From: Actinomadura sp. J1-007
GTDB taxonomy: Bacteria > Actinomycetota > Actinomycetes > Streptosporangiales > Streptosporangiaceae
DNA: 64,000 nt
Reading direction: 5' to 3'
NCBI RefSeq assembly: GCF_009793335.1
Contig: NZ_WING01000002.1
Span: forward strand, 124,001-188,000
The stretch's first letter is position 1, and each line of letters begins with the position of its first letter. The notes under the pieces were generated by a model. It saw nothing but the letters and a program-made list of their open reading frames with translations. It was not told where the DNA came from and did no database searches. Positions 26,665 to 35,426 of the stretch are shown here, in pieces. A program made the position numbers and the translations under genes.

Positions 26665-26874
26665 GGTGGAGATCGTGCAGTGCGAGGGCCGGGTGGGCGT
26701 CTCCGTCGCTGATCAGGGCGGCCCCGGCGAGCCCGCCGCCGTGCACGCCGCCGAGCTGGACGAAGGCGGCCGCGGCCTGCGCACGGTCTCGCTAACGACG
26801 TCGAGTTGTGGGGCACGGCAACGGCGAAGGGACGCACCGTCACCGCCGTCTTCTGCGCCCAGCAGGCCCTGTGA
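26663..26874 (+). pseudogene. C-terminal remnant of an anti-sigma-like HATPase
   Basis: Contains only the second half of a HATPase_c_2 domain: VEIVQCEGRVGVSVADQGGPGEP and DEGGRGLRTVS, then, after a one-base shift near 26790, ANDVELWGTATAKGRTVTAVF to the TGA at 26872-26874. The N-box half is missing. In this family of loci the HATPase gene is usually divergent from an Scr1 regulator gene, and that is just how the two remnants lie here. One deletion taking both 5' ends explains the arrangement. Confidence 0.6.
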
Positions 26875-26882
26875 GACCGGCG

Positions 26883-27266
26883 TCAGCCCTCGGCGGGCGT
26901 CGTTTCCCGCCGCTCGCGGAGACGGGCGGACAGCCGCGACACCTCCGTGTGCCAGCGGCGGAGCTCGCGGGAAGTGGGCGCGAGCTCGTACGCGTGGTAG
27001 TGGCATGCCTGGCTGAGCTGGCCCCACAGGCTGCTCGCGCGTGCGGCGACGGCGGCGTCCGCGTACTCGGCCAGGCACAGGAGCTGCGGGCGCATCGGGT
27101 TGTCGGCCACGGGGCCGAGGCCGATGCTCTCCCAGTACGCGTCGATCTCGCGTTCCAGCGCGAGGCGCAGCAGGAAGGCGGCGGTGCGCGCCGACGCGCC
27201 CTCCTCCACGCGCAGCTCGCGCCGGATGATCCGGTCGGCCACGGCGATCAGGTCGTCACCAGCCAT
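26883..27266 (-). CDS. small all-helical protein coupled to the SMC-like ATPase
   Basis: A 127-residue protein that I do not recognise by name. It is predicted all-helical: DDLIAVADRIIRREL, FLLRLALEREIDAYW, QLLCLAEYADAAVAARASSLW, then LSQACHYHAYELAPTSREL with a His/Tyr-rich turn, and a Glu/Arg-rich C-terminus. The ATG at 27266 overlaps the stop of the upstream ATPase gene by 11 bases, so the two proteins are made together and probably form a complex. The fold could be HEPN-like, but the HEPN R-x4-6-H motif is not seen, so this is only a suggestion. Confidence 0.75.
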   Translation of the reverse strand: MAGDDLIAVADRIIRRELRVEEGASARTAAFLLRLALEREIDAYWESIGLGPVADNPMRPQLLCLAEYADAAVAARASSLWGQLSQACHYHAYELAPTSRELRRWHTEVSRLSARLRERRETTPAEG

Positions 27267-29625
27267 TCCGCACCGCCCTGACGAGCCGGTCGACCTTGTC
27301 CACGGACGAGCCGAGGTCGCCGCTGAGCGCGCCGCCGTGCACGCCCCTGTTGCACAGGTCGAACGCGTCCTGCGCCCACTGTCCATGCCTGCCGAGATGT
27401 GCCCGGACGGCGGCGCGCGGACGGATCTCCTCGAACGCGGCCAGCGACATCATGTCCGCGAGCGTCCGCGCCGAACGGGCCAGGGCCTCCACCTCGGCGT
27501 ACGGGGCGCCGGCGCCGAGTCGTTTGCGGCGGAGGACTTCGAGGCAGGCGGCTTCGAGAGCCGTCCGGCACAGCCCGGCGACGACCGGGACCGCGGCCTG
27601 GAACGGCAGGTCCAGGCTGGCCGCCACCGCGCGGGCGTCGGCGAGCGCGCGCGTGACCTCGTCCTCGACCCGCCGCACGGACACGACGGACCGCTCCTGC
27701 CGGGTGACCTCGATGACGGACGCCGGGAGCTGCAGCCGCGCGACCGCCTCCCGCAGCCGCGTGTCGTGGGTCAGGACGACCACCTGCCGGTGCCGCGCCG
27801 CCTCCGAGAGCACCTGGGCGAGGCCGTCGACCTTGGCGGGGTCCATCGACTGGACGGGGTCGTCGATCACGACGAAGCCGAACGGCGTGCGCGGTTCGAG
27901 CACGCGCGGCAGGAACAGCGCGAGCGCCAGCGAGTGCAGCTCGCCCTGGCTCATGACGCCAAGCGCCGACGTGTCCGTCCCGTCCACCTGGACGTCCAGG
28001 AGCACCTTCTTCATGTTGCCCGTCCCGGCGAGCGTGATCGGCCCGAGCGTCACGTTGCTCTCGTGGCGCAGCAGGTTCCAGATCGCGGTGGACCTCTCCG
28101 CCATCGGCCGGAGCTCCTCGTTGCGCAGGGCGTTGGCCGCGCCGGTCAGCCAGGTCCGGGCCGCCTTCACGGACCTGAGCGTGCCGTCCGACTCGGCGGC
28201 CGAACGGGCCCGGGGGATCCAGGCCGCGAGGCGCAGCGCCAGCGGACGCCAGCGGTCCTCGACCTCGGCTAGCCGGGCCGCGGCGCGGGAACGCGCCTTG
28301 TCGCACGCCTCCCGCAGGTCCCTTCCGGCCCGCTCGAGATGGTCCGCCAGGGCGCCCGGGTCGCCGATGCCCCGGCCTGCCGACCAGGCGTCCCAGGCGG
28401 ACGCGCTCGCCTCGTCGAGACCCGCCGGCGCCGGCGTGATGAGCGAGCGGGCCTGCTCGACCGAACGGTCCAGCGCGGCGCGGGCTTCGTCGGCCTTCGC
28501 GGCCTCCTCGCGGAGGCGCGCCACCTCGGCGCGGGTCGTGCGCGTCCACTCGTCGTCGAGCGCGCCCGGGGCGCCGCAGACGGGGCACGGCGACGCGGCG
28601 CCGTGGCGTCCGGCGTGGTCGAGGGCGCGAGCGAGCAGATCGGCGAGCCGGAGCGCCTCCTCAGAGGCGGTGCCCTCGACGGACCGGAGCTTCGCGGTCG
28701 CGTCCCTGAGGCGCCGGGCGGCGTCGGCGACATGGTCCGCGTCCGGGCCGTGCAACTCCGCGGCACGGCGCAGGGCGGTGAGGTCGGGGTCCGTGCCGGA
28801 GCCGACGGCCGCCAGTTCGGCCAGGGCGTCGAGGTCCGGGCGCCGTCCGGAGAGCGCCGAACGCGCGGCCGCCGCCCTCGGGTCGTCGGATCGTTCCAGC
28901 TCGGAAGCGATCTCGGCCAGCTCGTTCTTCACGGCCTTGGCCGCCGCCTCCATGTCCTTGCGGACGGCGCCGAGCCGCGCCTCGGCCGCGGTGAGCCGCT
29001 CAAGCCCGAGGATTCCGGCGATCGCGTCGTGCAGCTCCTTGGGGCCGCCGGTGAGGATCTTGCCCAGCTCCGAGTACGACAGGAACGGCCGGTAGGTGAC
29101 CAGATCGTCGTTCCAGCCGACCGCCGACAGCTCGCACGTCCCCGCGCCGGGCCGGTGCACCTCGCAGGACGACTCCTCCACCTTCGCGCCCGTCCAGGTG
29201 CGGCGGACGGTCGTCGTACCCGGCTCGCCCTCGACCTGCATGGCGAGGCTGACCATCGGGGGCCCGTCGACGTGCAGGTTGCGCCACCCCTCCCGCCACG
29301 CGGCGGGCAGCTCGCGCCAGCGGGCGTTCGTGGCGGTGAGCGCGATCTCGACGCTCTCGGCGAAGCTGGACTTGCCCGAACCGTTGCGCCCGATCACGAG
29401 CGTCAGCCCGGGGCCCGGCGCGAGCGGCAGCGTGACCTTGGGGCCGATTCCCCGGAAGCCCGACGCCGTGATCGATTTCAGGAAGACACGCCCCGCCGTC
29501 GCGGCCCGCGGGGACTCGGCCTCCTCAGTCTCGCCACCATCGAACGCGGCCATCACATGACGCCGCGCCTCATCGGCCAGTGCGGATTCCTCCAGAAGTG
29601 TGACCAGGGTGTCACGCAACGCCAT
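27256..29625 (-). CDS. SMC/Rad50-like AAA ATPase with zinc hook, candidate defence protein
   Basis: A 789-residue ABC-type ATPase. FRGIGPKVTLPLAPGPG precedes Walker A GRNGSGKSS (residues 79-87); a coiled coil of about 140 residues leads to a Rad50-type zinc hook CPVC at 347-350 and a returning coil; then signature MSQGELHSLALALFLPR and Walker B FGFVVIDDPVQSMDP, with a switch His in VVLTHD. The last 140 residues are a separate helical domain ending with LCNRGVHGGALSGD. This is the layout of the overcoming-lysogenization/RecF-like and RloC-like ATPases of phage-defence systems, with the C-terminal helical part as possible effector. Starts ATG 29625; translationally coupled to the small protein gene downstream. 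Two-gene unit, function inferred. Confidence 0.87.
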   Translation of the reverse strand: MALRDTLVTLLEESALADEARRHVMAAFDGGETEEAESPRAATAGRVFLKSITASGFRGIGPKVTLPLAPGPGLTLVIGRNGSGKSSFAESVEIALTATNARWRELPAAWREGWRNLHVDGPPMVSLAMQVEGEPGTTTVRRTWTGAKVEESSCEVHRPGAGTCELSAVGWNDDLVTYRPFLSYSELGKILTGGPKELHDAIAGILGLERLTAAEARLGAVRKDMEAAAKAVKNELAEIASELERSDDPRAAAARSALSGRRPDLDALAELAAVGSGTDPDLTALRRAAELHGPDADHVADAARRLRDATAKLRSVEGTASEEALRLADLLARALDHAGRHGAASPCPVCGAPGALDDEWTRTTRAEVARLREEAAKADEARAALDRSVEQARSLITPAPAGLDEASASAWDAWSAGRGIGDPGALADHLERAGRDLREACDKARSRAAARLAEVEDRWRPLALRLAAWIPRARSAAESDGTLRSVKAARTWLTGAANALRNEELRPMAERSTAIWNLLRHESNVTLGPITLAGTGNMKKVLLDVQVDGTDTSALGVMSQGELHSLALALFLPRVLEPRTPFGFVVIDDPVQSMDPAKVDGLAQVLSEAARHRQVVVLTHDTRLREAVARLQLPASVIEVTRQERSVVSVRRVEDEVTRALADARAVAASLDLPFQAAVPVVAGLCRTALEAACLEVLRRKRLGAGAPYAEVEALARSARTLADMMSLAAFEEIRPRAAVRAHLGRHGQWAQDAFDLCNRGVHGGALSGDLGSSVDKVDRLVRAVRNGW

Positions 29626-29852
29626 TGCCGCCCCGTAAGTCTCGTTCCAAGTCCAGACCGGACGACAGGCTAGAACGTGATCCCATGCCTGCGAAGAGAT
29701 TTACCGCTATCTGACAAAACCGCCGATCAACTGGTGTAACCCGGGTCCCGAGGTGTAATGGCGCGTCGACCGCCACCCGCAATGCCTTCCAACGAGCCGA
29801 TGGCGACACTTAGGCTGCCGAAGTGGATCGGCGATCGCGTTGGGAGGCGGCC

Positions 29853-30715
29853 GTGCACGGTCTCGAAGTGACGGTCTGGCGGAAGTTCGGGCATCTGCGG
29901 CTGTACGTGGCGCAGGGCGAGGCCAAGGTCGGCTGGTACGACGTCCGGGCGGGGACGTACGAGATCGGGACGCCCGACCTGGCCGACGCGTTCTGGACGG
30001 CCGTGCGCCAGGAGTGCGAGAAGCTGGGCGAGCCCCTGCCCGACACCACGCATTCCGCAGAAGTGCCGGTCGCCGCTCCTTTTGACGTCCCTTCTCCACG
30101 CGCCCCGGAGGACCTTGCGGTCAATCGGGCGGGGCCGCTGCTCAGGCTCGGGCGGAGGAACTGCGGAACTGGCGGACGCGGGTCGCGGGGCTCGTCGGAG
30201 TCCGTACGGAGGCGGGGGACTTCGCGTTCGGAGCCAAAGGGGAACGGGCCATCGGCGGCAGGCTCGACAAGTGGGCTCGGGCTCAAGGGTGGCATGTGCT
30301 GCACGCCGTGCCGGTCGGACGCAACGGGGCGGACATCGACCATGTGCTGATCGGGCCGTTCGGAGTGGTGACGGTCAACACGAAGAGGACGCGCGGCAAG
30401 GTGTGGGCGGCGGAGCAGGCGCTGCTCGTCAACGGAGTCAGGACGGATTACCTGCGCAATTCGCGGCACGAGGTGGCACGGGCCCGGAAGCTTCTCGACG
30501 CGGCGTACGGAAGGCACGTGCCTGTGCGGGGGGCCATCGTTTTCGTCGGCGTCCAAGGATTCACCTTGAAGGGCGGGGGACCGAAGGACGTCGCGGTCCT
30601 CCCCGACGTCAAGGCGTTGCGCCGGTGGCTCCGGAGGCGCGGCAGAGTACTGCCGCCGGAGGATGTCGCTGGGGTCTACGAGGTCGCACGACTCCCGCAG
30701 ACGTGGCGGACGTGA
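29853..30715 (+). pseudogene. NERD (nuclease-related) domain protein, frame-shifted
   Basis: N-terminal half: HGLEVTVWRKFGHLRLYVAQGE, VGWYDVRAGTYEIG, a short region conserved in actinobacterial NERD proteins. C-terminal half: GAKGERAIGGRLDKWA, GADIDHVLIGPFGVVTVNTK and LLVNGVRTDYLRNS, a clear NERD domain with Asp-Asp and the VN-x-K core of a PD-(D/E)xK-like fold. The halves are in different frames; one missing base at about 30148 (CTC-GGG) joins LLRL to RAEELRNW. The GTG at 29853 has GGGAGG five bases upstream and is preferred over GTG 29823. Divergent from the SMC-like ATPase. NERD domains may cut or bind DNA; the role is not established. Confidence 0.75.
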
Positions 30716-30766
30716 GTCAACGGCGCAGGGCGTGGCGGGCGAGAGGGATGAGGGCGAGGGCGGCGG

Positions 30767-31414
30767 TTACGGCGAGAAAGGGCCAGGGGCGCCAGAGGCA
30801 CCGAGACTGCCGGACGGGCTGGGTTCGGGCGCTCGCCGGTATTCCTCGTCGAGGATCTCGTGGAAGCGCTGCGCGCGGCGGTTCTCGGAGGTCTTGATGC
30901 GCACCTCGCGGGCCTCGCGCCAGAACGCGCGGCCCGGGTGGCCGCTGAACATCTCGCGGGAGATGGCGCGCAGGCGTGTTTCTCCGAGGGCCTTCGTCTC
31001 GAACGACATCTGCCATTCGGAGAGAATCATGTTGATGTACACGAACTGCCGCCGGGCAGTGCGGTCCTCGTCCGGAGGGACGGGGCCCCAGGCCGCGTCG
31101 AGATCCGGGTCGTCCATGGCCATTTTGAGCAGGTCGGCTATGGCGGAACGCCGGGCCTCCTCGCGGGCGATGCGCGTTTCGCGGGCCTGGAGAGCCAGGG
31201 TGGCCGTGATCCCGATGAGGGCGAGGACGGCCAGGAGGGCGGACGCGGCGCCGTAGGTCTGGCCGATGAAGCTGGGCCGTTCCCAGCGGGACGTCGGGCC
31301 CGTGAACGCGCGCAGCGCCAAGGGAGAAGCGCCGATCAGGGCGACCACCGCGATGGTGGCGAGAACGAGGACGAGCGTTCTGGAGGTGCCGCGGCGCCTG
31401 CGAACGGATGGCAT
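30767..31414 (-). CDS. DUF6082 family membrane protein
   Basis: A 215-residue protein with two N-terminal transmembrane segments (LVLVLATIAVVALIGAS and AASALLAVLALIGITATLAL) and a cytoplasmic helical domain (ARREEARRSAIADLLKMAMDD, RRQFVYINMILSEWQMSFE). That is the pattern of DUF6082 proteins, of unknown function. In the next frame the region after EEYRRA would encode a hydrophobic helix ending at a TGA at 30717-30719, two bases from the NERD stop. If one base is missing near 30790 the protein has a third membrane segment; this is uncertain. Confidence 0.72.
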   Translation of the reverse strand: MPSVRRRRGTSRTLVLVLATIAVVALIGASPLALRAFTGPTSRWERPSFIGQTYGAASALLAVLALIGITATLALQARETRIAREEARRSAIADLLKMAMDDPDLDAAWGPVPPDEDRTARRQFVYINMILSEWQMSFETKALGETRLRAISREMFSGHPGRAFWREAREVRIKTSENRRAQRFHEILDEEYRRAPEPSPSGSLGASGAPGPFSP

Positions 31415-31428
31415 CTACGAACGATAGT

Positions 31429-32034
31429 TCAGGCGGCCGGCGCGGGGAGGCGCGCTATCTCCCGGTCGAAGAAACTGAGCAGCGGCTCGCCCGCCTCGTA
31501 CAGTCCGGCGATCTCCGCGGCCGCGGCGCTGATCACGTCCGGGCGGTCGATGCGGCGGGCTCCGCACGGCGTCCAGTCCGGGAGGTAGCGGACCTCGTAA
31601 AGGACGCGGTCGCCGAGCACGACGATTTCCGGCAGGCGGCCCCGCGTTTCGAGGAAGCGGCATCGTGCGGCCTTGACGATGCGCAGTCCGAAGCCTTCCT
31701 CGGCGAGCATCCTGAGGGCGTTCAGCTCCCATTGCAGGTAGGGCGTGACCGGCTGCTCGACCACGCGGACGCGCTGGACCCGCAGGCCCTTCCGCTCGTT
31801 GTCGCGGGCCTCCGCGCGGACCGCCTCGCGGTCGGCTTCGAGGAGGGTCAAGGCGCGGTCCCAATCCCCGGACCTGAACGCCTCCCAGCTCGTGTCGCCC
31901 GGTTCACGGAACGTCTGGGAGCGTTCGAGTTTCCAGATCACGCCCCGGAGGTCTTCGGCGTGCTCGGCGAAGTCCTTGTGGTAGGCCCCGTGGTCGAGAA
32001 GGTCGCCGGGGACGTCGACGATTCCGTCAAGCAT
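31429..32034 (-). CDS. DUF6879 family protein
   Basis: A 201-residue cytoplasmic protein with the central conserved part of DUF6879: KGLRVQRVRVVEQPVTPYL followed by QWELNALRMLAEEGFGLRI, and VVLGDRVLYEVRY. These proteins often sit next to Scr1/DUF397-type regulators in actinomycetes; their function is unknown. The start overlaps the end of the upstream small gene by eight bases, so they are co-translated, and it is followed 14 bases on by the DUF6082 gene. Confidence 0.8.
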   Translation of the reverse strand: MLDGIVDVPGDLLDHGAYHKDFAEHAEDLRGVIWKLERSQTFREPGDTSWEAFRSGDWDRALTLLEADREAVRAEARDNERKGLRVQRVRVVEQPVTPYLQWELNALRMLAEEGFGLRIVKAARCRFLETRGRLPEIVVLGDRVLYEVRYLPDWTPCGARRIDRPDVISAAAAEIAGLYEAGEPLLSFFDREIARLPAPAA

Positions 32035-32317
32035 CTCGGATGTCCGGTTTCGCGGCGGACAGCATCCGGCCGGAGATGATCACAAGGCGCTCGTCGGCGC
32101 CGATGCGGACTCCGGGCGGGAGGCGTTCGGCGTAGGCGGCGGTGGCGTCGCGGCCGATGACGGCGATGTCGCCGTTGTCGAGCTCCCAGATCTCCGGGCA
32201 GTCCTGGGTGGTGCGGCTCTCCCCGAGTTCCTCGGCGGTCCTGCCCAGGCGGCGCTGGAATCCCGCGTCGTGATCGGCTTCCCATGGTCTCGGCATGAGG
32301 CCGCTCGCTTCCGTCAT
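32027..32317 (-). CDS. small conserved protein upstream of DUF6879
   Basis: A 96-residue protein that I do not recognise by name. Visible: RTTQDCPEIWELDNGDIAVIGRDATA, an acidic beta-rich core, and PPGVRIGADERLVIISGRML. Proteins of this kind are commonly encoded just before DUF6879 genes. ATG 32317 and ATG 32296 (better conserved surroundings) are both possible starts; neither has a strong ribosome binding site. First gene of the leftward set 32317-30767. Confidence 0.65.
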   Translation of the reverse strand: MTEASGLMPRPWEADHDAGFQRRLGRTAEELGESRTTQDCPEIWELDNGDIAVIGRDATAAYAERLPPGVRIGADERLVIISGRMLSAAKPDIRDA

Positions 32318-32870
32318 CGGCTACGTGCGGGAAATTTTCCCATCCGAAGATATGACGGGCAAGACGAACGGTGTCGGCTGTGCCGAGGAAAGCGGCATGG
32401 CCTGCTTAATGACGGCGGCGGGTGGCCGGACTCGGCCTCCGGATCGGCGCGGTGTCGAAAGGGCGTGCGACTCGGCGCGCACCGTTCCAGGAGAAACTCC
32501 CGTTAGATGAATATTGCGGTCAAGGACACCGAGATCTTTATGGACATCCTTGTGAACGCGTGAAACGGGCGTCCCGCGAGGCCGTGCGCCGACGTGGTGG
32601 GTGCGCGTGCAACGGGGTCTCGCGAGGCTGGAGGGACGGTGTTTTCGCAGCGTACGGACGGGTTGGGTGTTTGCGGGTGTTGCTTGAGGAAATACCAGGA
32701 GTAGTTCAGGGTGCCCCAGTGAATCGGGGGGTGAACGGGGCGTTCTGACGGATCGGGGGCTCGGTGACGACACCGGACCAGCCCTGCGGTGAGCCAGTGA
32801 GGCTGCCGGGCCTGGGCGGCCCATGCGCGGCCGGGCGCCAGCCAACCCAGGATGAAACAGCAGAGCAGGG
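32318..32870. other. intergenic region, no gene supported
   Basis: About 550 bases between divergent genes. Base composition is lower in GC than the neighbours, with AT-rich stretches at 32330-32350 and 32500-32550 that could hold promoters for both sides. Frames on either strand have no credible protein pattern. Confidence 0.5.
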
Positions 32871-32879
32871 GTGTTTCGC

Positions 32880-33797
32880 GTGCAGACGCAGACGAACGTT
32901 CAGGAACTCATGGGGTGCGACGTTGTCGACAACGACGGCTCCAAGGTCGGCACGGTCAAGCAGGTCTATCTCAACGACAGGACGGGCGCCCCGGAATGGG
33001 TCACCGTCCACACGGGCTGGTTCGGCTCGCGGGAGAGCTTCGTTCCGCTGACGAGCGCCCACAGCGAATCCGGCCGGCTCACCGTCCCGTACGACAAGGA
33101 CACGATCAAGAACGCGCCGAACGTCAACGCCGACGAGCACCTGTCGCAGGACCAGATCGTCGAGCTCTACCGGCACTACGGCATCCGGCCCCCGGCGGGA
33201 CGGCGGCAGAGCGACGAGCGGACGGCGGAGCAGACGGCGCAGCGTCCGATGGGGCAGGCCGTTCCCGGCCAGGCGCCGCGGAGCGGGGAGGCCGCGCGCG
33301 AGCGTGCCCCGGGCGACGGCATGGCCGGGATGCCCGGGATGCCCGGCGAGCAGATGGCCGCCGACCAGATGTCCGGCGAGCGGGCCCCGGACCGGGCCGC
33401 GATGGAGCCCGGCACGGACATGCTGGAGGTCACGCGGTCGGAGGAGCGGCTGCGCATCGGCACCGAGCAGCACGAGCTGGGGCGCGCGCACGTGCGCAAG
33501 TGGATCGAGACCGAGGCCGTCGAGCACAAGGTCCCGATCATGCACGAGGAGCTCCGGATCGAGCGCGAGCCGATCGTCGACGGCGAGGCCGGGGACATGG
33601 CCATCGGCGAGGACGAGCAGGTCATCGTCCTGCACGAGGAGCGGGCCGTGGTCGCCAAGGAGGCCGTCCCCGTCGAACGGATCCGCATCCGCGCCGAACG
33701 GGTCGAAGGCGAGCAGACCGTCCGCGACGAACTCCGCAAGGAGCGCGTTGAGGTCCTCCACGACGACGAAGGCGCTCCGCCGACCGGACGGAAGTGA
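32880..33797 (+). CDS. PRC-barrel and DUF2382 domain protein
   Basis: Two-domain cytoplasmic protein of about 305 residues. The N-terminal PRC barrel reads LMGCDVVDNDGSKVGTVKQVYL and GAPEWVTVHTGWFG; a Met/Pro/Gly/Glu-rich linker (GMAGMPGMPGEQM) follows; and the C-terminal DUF2382 has MLEVTRSEERLRIGTEQHELG, RKWIETEAVEHKVPI and VVAKEAVPVERIRIR. Such proteins are stress-associated in actinobacteria and Deinococcus. The GTG at 32880 has AGGGG eight bases upstream; the in-frame GTG at 32871 would overlap that site. Stands alone. Confidence 0.88.
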   Translation: MQTQTNVQELMGCDVVDNDGSKVGTVKQVYLNDRTGAPEWVTVHTGWFGSRESFVPLTSAHSESGRLTVPYDKDTIKNAPNVNADEHLSQDQIVELYRHYGIRPPAGRRQSDERTAEQTAQRPMGQAVPGQAPRSGEAARERAPGDGMAGMPGMPGEQMAADQMSGERAPDRAAMEPGTDMLEVTRSEERLRIGTEQHELGRAHVRKWIETEAVEHKVPIMHEELRIEREPIVDGEAGDMAIGEDEQVIVLHEERAVVAKEAVPVERIRIRAERVEGEQTVRDELRKERVEVLHDDEGAPPTGRK

Positions 33798-34616
33798 CGC
33801 CCGGCCGCTCCTCCGTTCGACTGCATGGTCGGTCATCGCAGGGTGACCGACCATGGATTCCTAGTACGCGCGCGTGAAGGCCCCGCTGCTGCTCTGGTTG
33901 GGGGCGGAAGTGCAGCCTGCCCTGGGCTCCGCGGCCTCTGCGTGCCGCGGACATGGGGATGCCTGGAGGGCGGTCGAGGCTCAGTGCGGAGGAACGCGTG
34001 ACGAAGACCGTTCCGCCGAGCAGCACGCTCCCTGACGGACCCAGATCTGGCTTGCGGGTGATGATGCGGTTCATGACGGCGGGAATGCTGTCCGGCCCGT
34101 ACGGCGGCCGTCCGTTCGCTGCGTACGGGATCGTGGCTGCCCAGGCGAGGACGTCGGCGGGCGGTCTGACGACCTGTCCGGCGAGCCGTTCCGGGGCCAT
34201 GTAGGACGGAGCCTCTAGAACGGAACCGGAGGCCGTCGTCGTTGCGTCGATCGAGCGCGCGACGCCGAAATCAACGACATGAGGGCCGTTCGGGCCGATC
34301 AGGACGCTCAGCCTCGCGAGGAGGCGGCGGTCGCCGAGTCGTGCCGGGTCTCTGGAGGTCAGGGGCCGTCTGCTCGCGGTCGTCCTCGCCGCTTTTGGGG
34401 CAAACGCGTGGGAGATGCGGGGGAAGCGTCCGGCTCTGGAGGCGGGTGGGGGAGAAGTGTTAGGAGTTGTGATCTTCCGGCGAGATCGAATGGTTATTGC
34501 AGATGATCAGTGCCGGAGTAGGGTGTTAAGGGGAGAAAAGGGATAGGCTTCCCGTGCGCACCATGGGGGTATAAGCGGTTCGACGCAATTCACCGCCTCA
34601 CCACCCCGGAGTGCAG
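33798..34616. other. intergenic region with a decayed kinase fragment
   Basis: About 820 bases without an intact gene. The middle carries a Ser/Thr kinase remnant on the minus strand (separate entry). The last 150 bases before the esterase gene are AT-richer and contain the likely promoter of that gene. Confidence 0.5.
34018..34305 (-). pseudogene. remnant of a PknB-type Ser/Thr protein kinase
   Basis: Read leftwards, about 96 residues match the C-lobe of actinobacterial PASTA-less kinases: VLIGPNGPHVVDFGVARS (the DFG Mg-loop), SYMAPERLAG (the APE motif), PPADVLAWAATIPYAANGRPP, and PDSIPAVMNRI. The catalytic loop before it is corrupted (LARLSVL instead of a DLKPSNVL-type sequence), the N-lobe is not found upstream and the end is lost after PDLGPSGS. 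Clearly a dead fragment. Confidence 0.65.
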
Positions 34617-35426
34617 ATGCGCCCCTACCGCCCCTGCCTGGTCTCCTTCGGCGCCCTCCTAATCACCGCGGGAACGTTCGCCTGTTCCGGCTCCGCTTCG
34701 GCGGACGTGACCAACTACGTCGCCCTCGGCGATTCCTACTCGTCCGGCACCGGCGCGGGCGACTACGAGCCTGACAGCGGTAGCTGCAATCGCAGCGCCA
34801 ACGCCTATCCGCGGCTGTGGGCGGCCAAGCATTCCGCGGCGTCGGTCAAGTTCGTGGCGTGCTCGGGAGCGACCACGGCGACCGTGCGCAGCGGGCAACT
34901 GAGCGCGCTCAGCGGAACGACGACGCTGGTCAGCATCACCGTCGGCGGGAACGACGCGGGATTCGGCACGGTCATGCAGACGTGCGTCCTGAGGTCGACC
35001 TCGTCGTGCCAGACCGCCGTCACGACCGCGGAGAAATACATCAGCACCACCCTGCCGGGCAAGCTCGACTCGCTTTACCGCGACATTCGAGCCAAGTCCC
35101 CGTCCGCGCAGGTGATCGTGCTCGGCTATCCGCGGCTCTACAAGATGGTGGACGGCTGCGTCGGGCTCAACCAGACCAAACGCGCCGCCCTCAACAAGGC
35201 CGCCGACGCCCTCGACACCACCATCGAGAAGTCGGTCGCCAATGCGGGCCTCACCTTCTCCGATGTCCGCGACGAGTTCGCCGGGCACGAATTGTGCTCG
35301 GGCGACGGCTGGCTGCATTCGGTGACGATCCCCCTCGGTTCCTCCTACCACCCGACCGCGATCGGACACGCCCGCGGATACCTGCCCGCGATGAACGCCT
35401 TGGACGTCCGCTCACTCGCCATGTGA
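34617..35426 (+). CDS. secreted SGNH/GDSL-family esterase (lipase)
   Basis: Extracellular serine esterase of 269 residues. A signal peptide (basic MRPYR, hydrophobic core, ASA cleavage region before DVTNY) precedes the SGNH fold: block I ALGDSYSSG with catalytic Ser, block II VACSGAT with oxyanion Gly, block III TVGGNDAGF with Asn, and block V SSYHPTAIGH with His. Six Cys in the mature part suggest three disulfides, as in Streptomyces lipases of this group. The ATG at 34617 is preceded by GGAG. Divergent from nothing intact. Confidence 0.93.
   Translation: MRPYRPCLVSFGALLITAGTFACSGSASADVTNYVALGDSYSSGTGAGDYEPDSGSCNRSANAYPRLWAAKHSAASVKFVACSGATTATVRSGQLSALSGTTTLVSITVGGNDAGFGTVMQTCVLRSTSSCQTAVTTAEKYISTTLPGKLDSLYRDIRAKSPSAQVIVLGYPRLYKMVDGCVGLNQTKRAALNKAADALDTTIEKSVANAGLTFSDVRDEFAGHELCSGDGWLHSVTIPLGSSYHPTAIGHARGYLPAMNALDVRSLAM

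Noticed and set aside
33953..34204. Small + strand frame opposite the kinase remnant
   Set aside because: The minus strand in the same place has DFG and APE kinase motifs; the + strand text has none.
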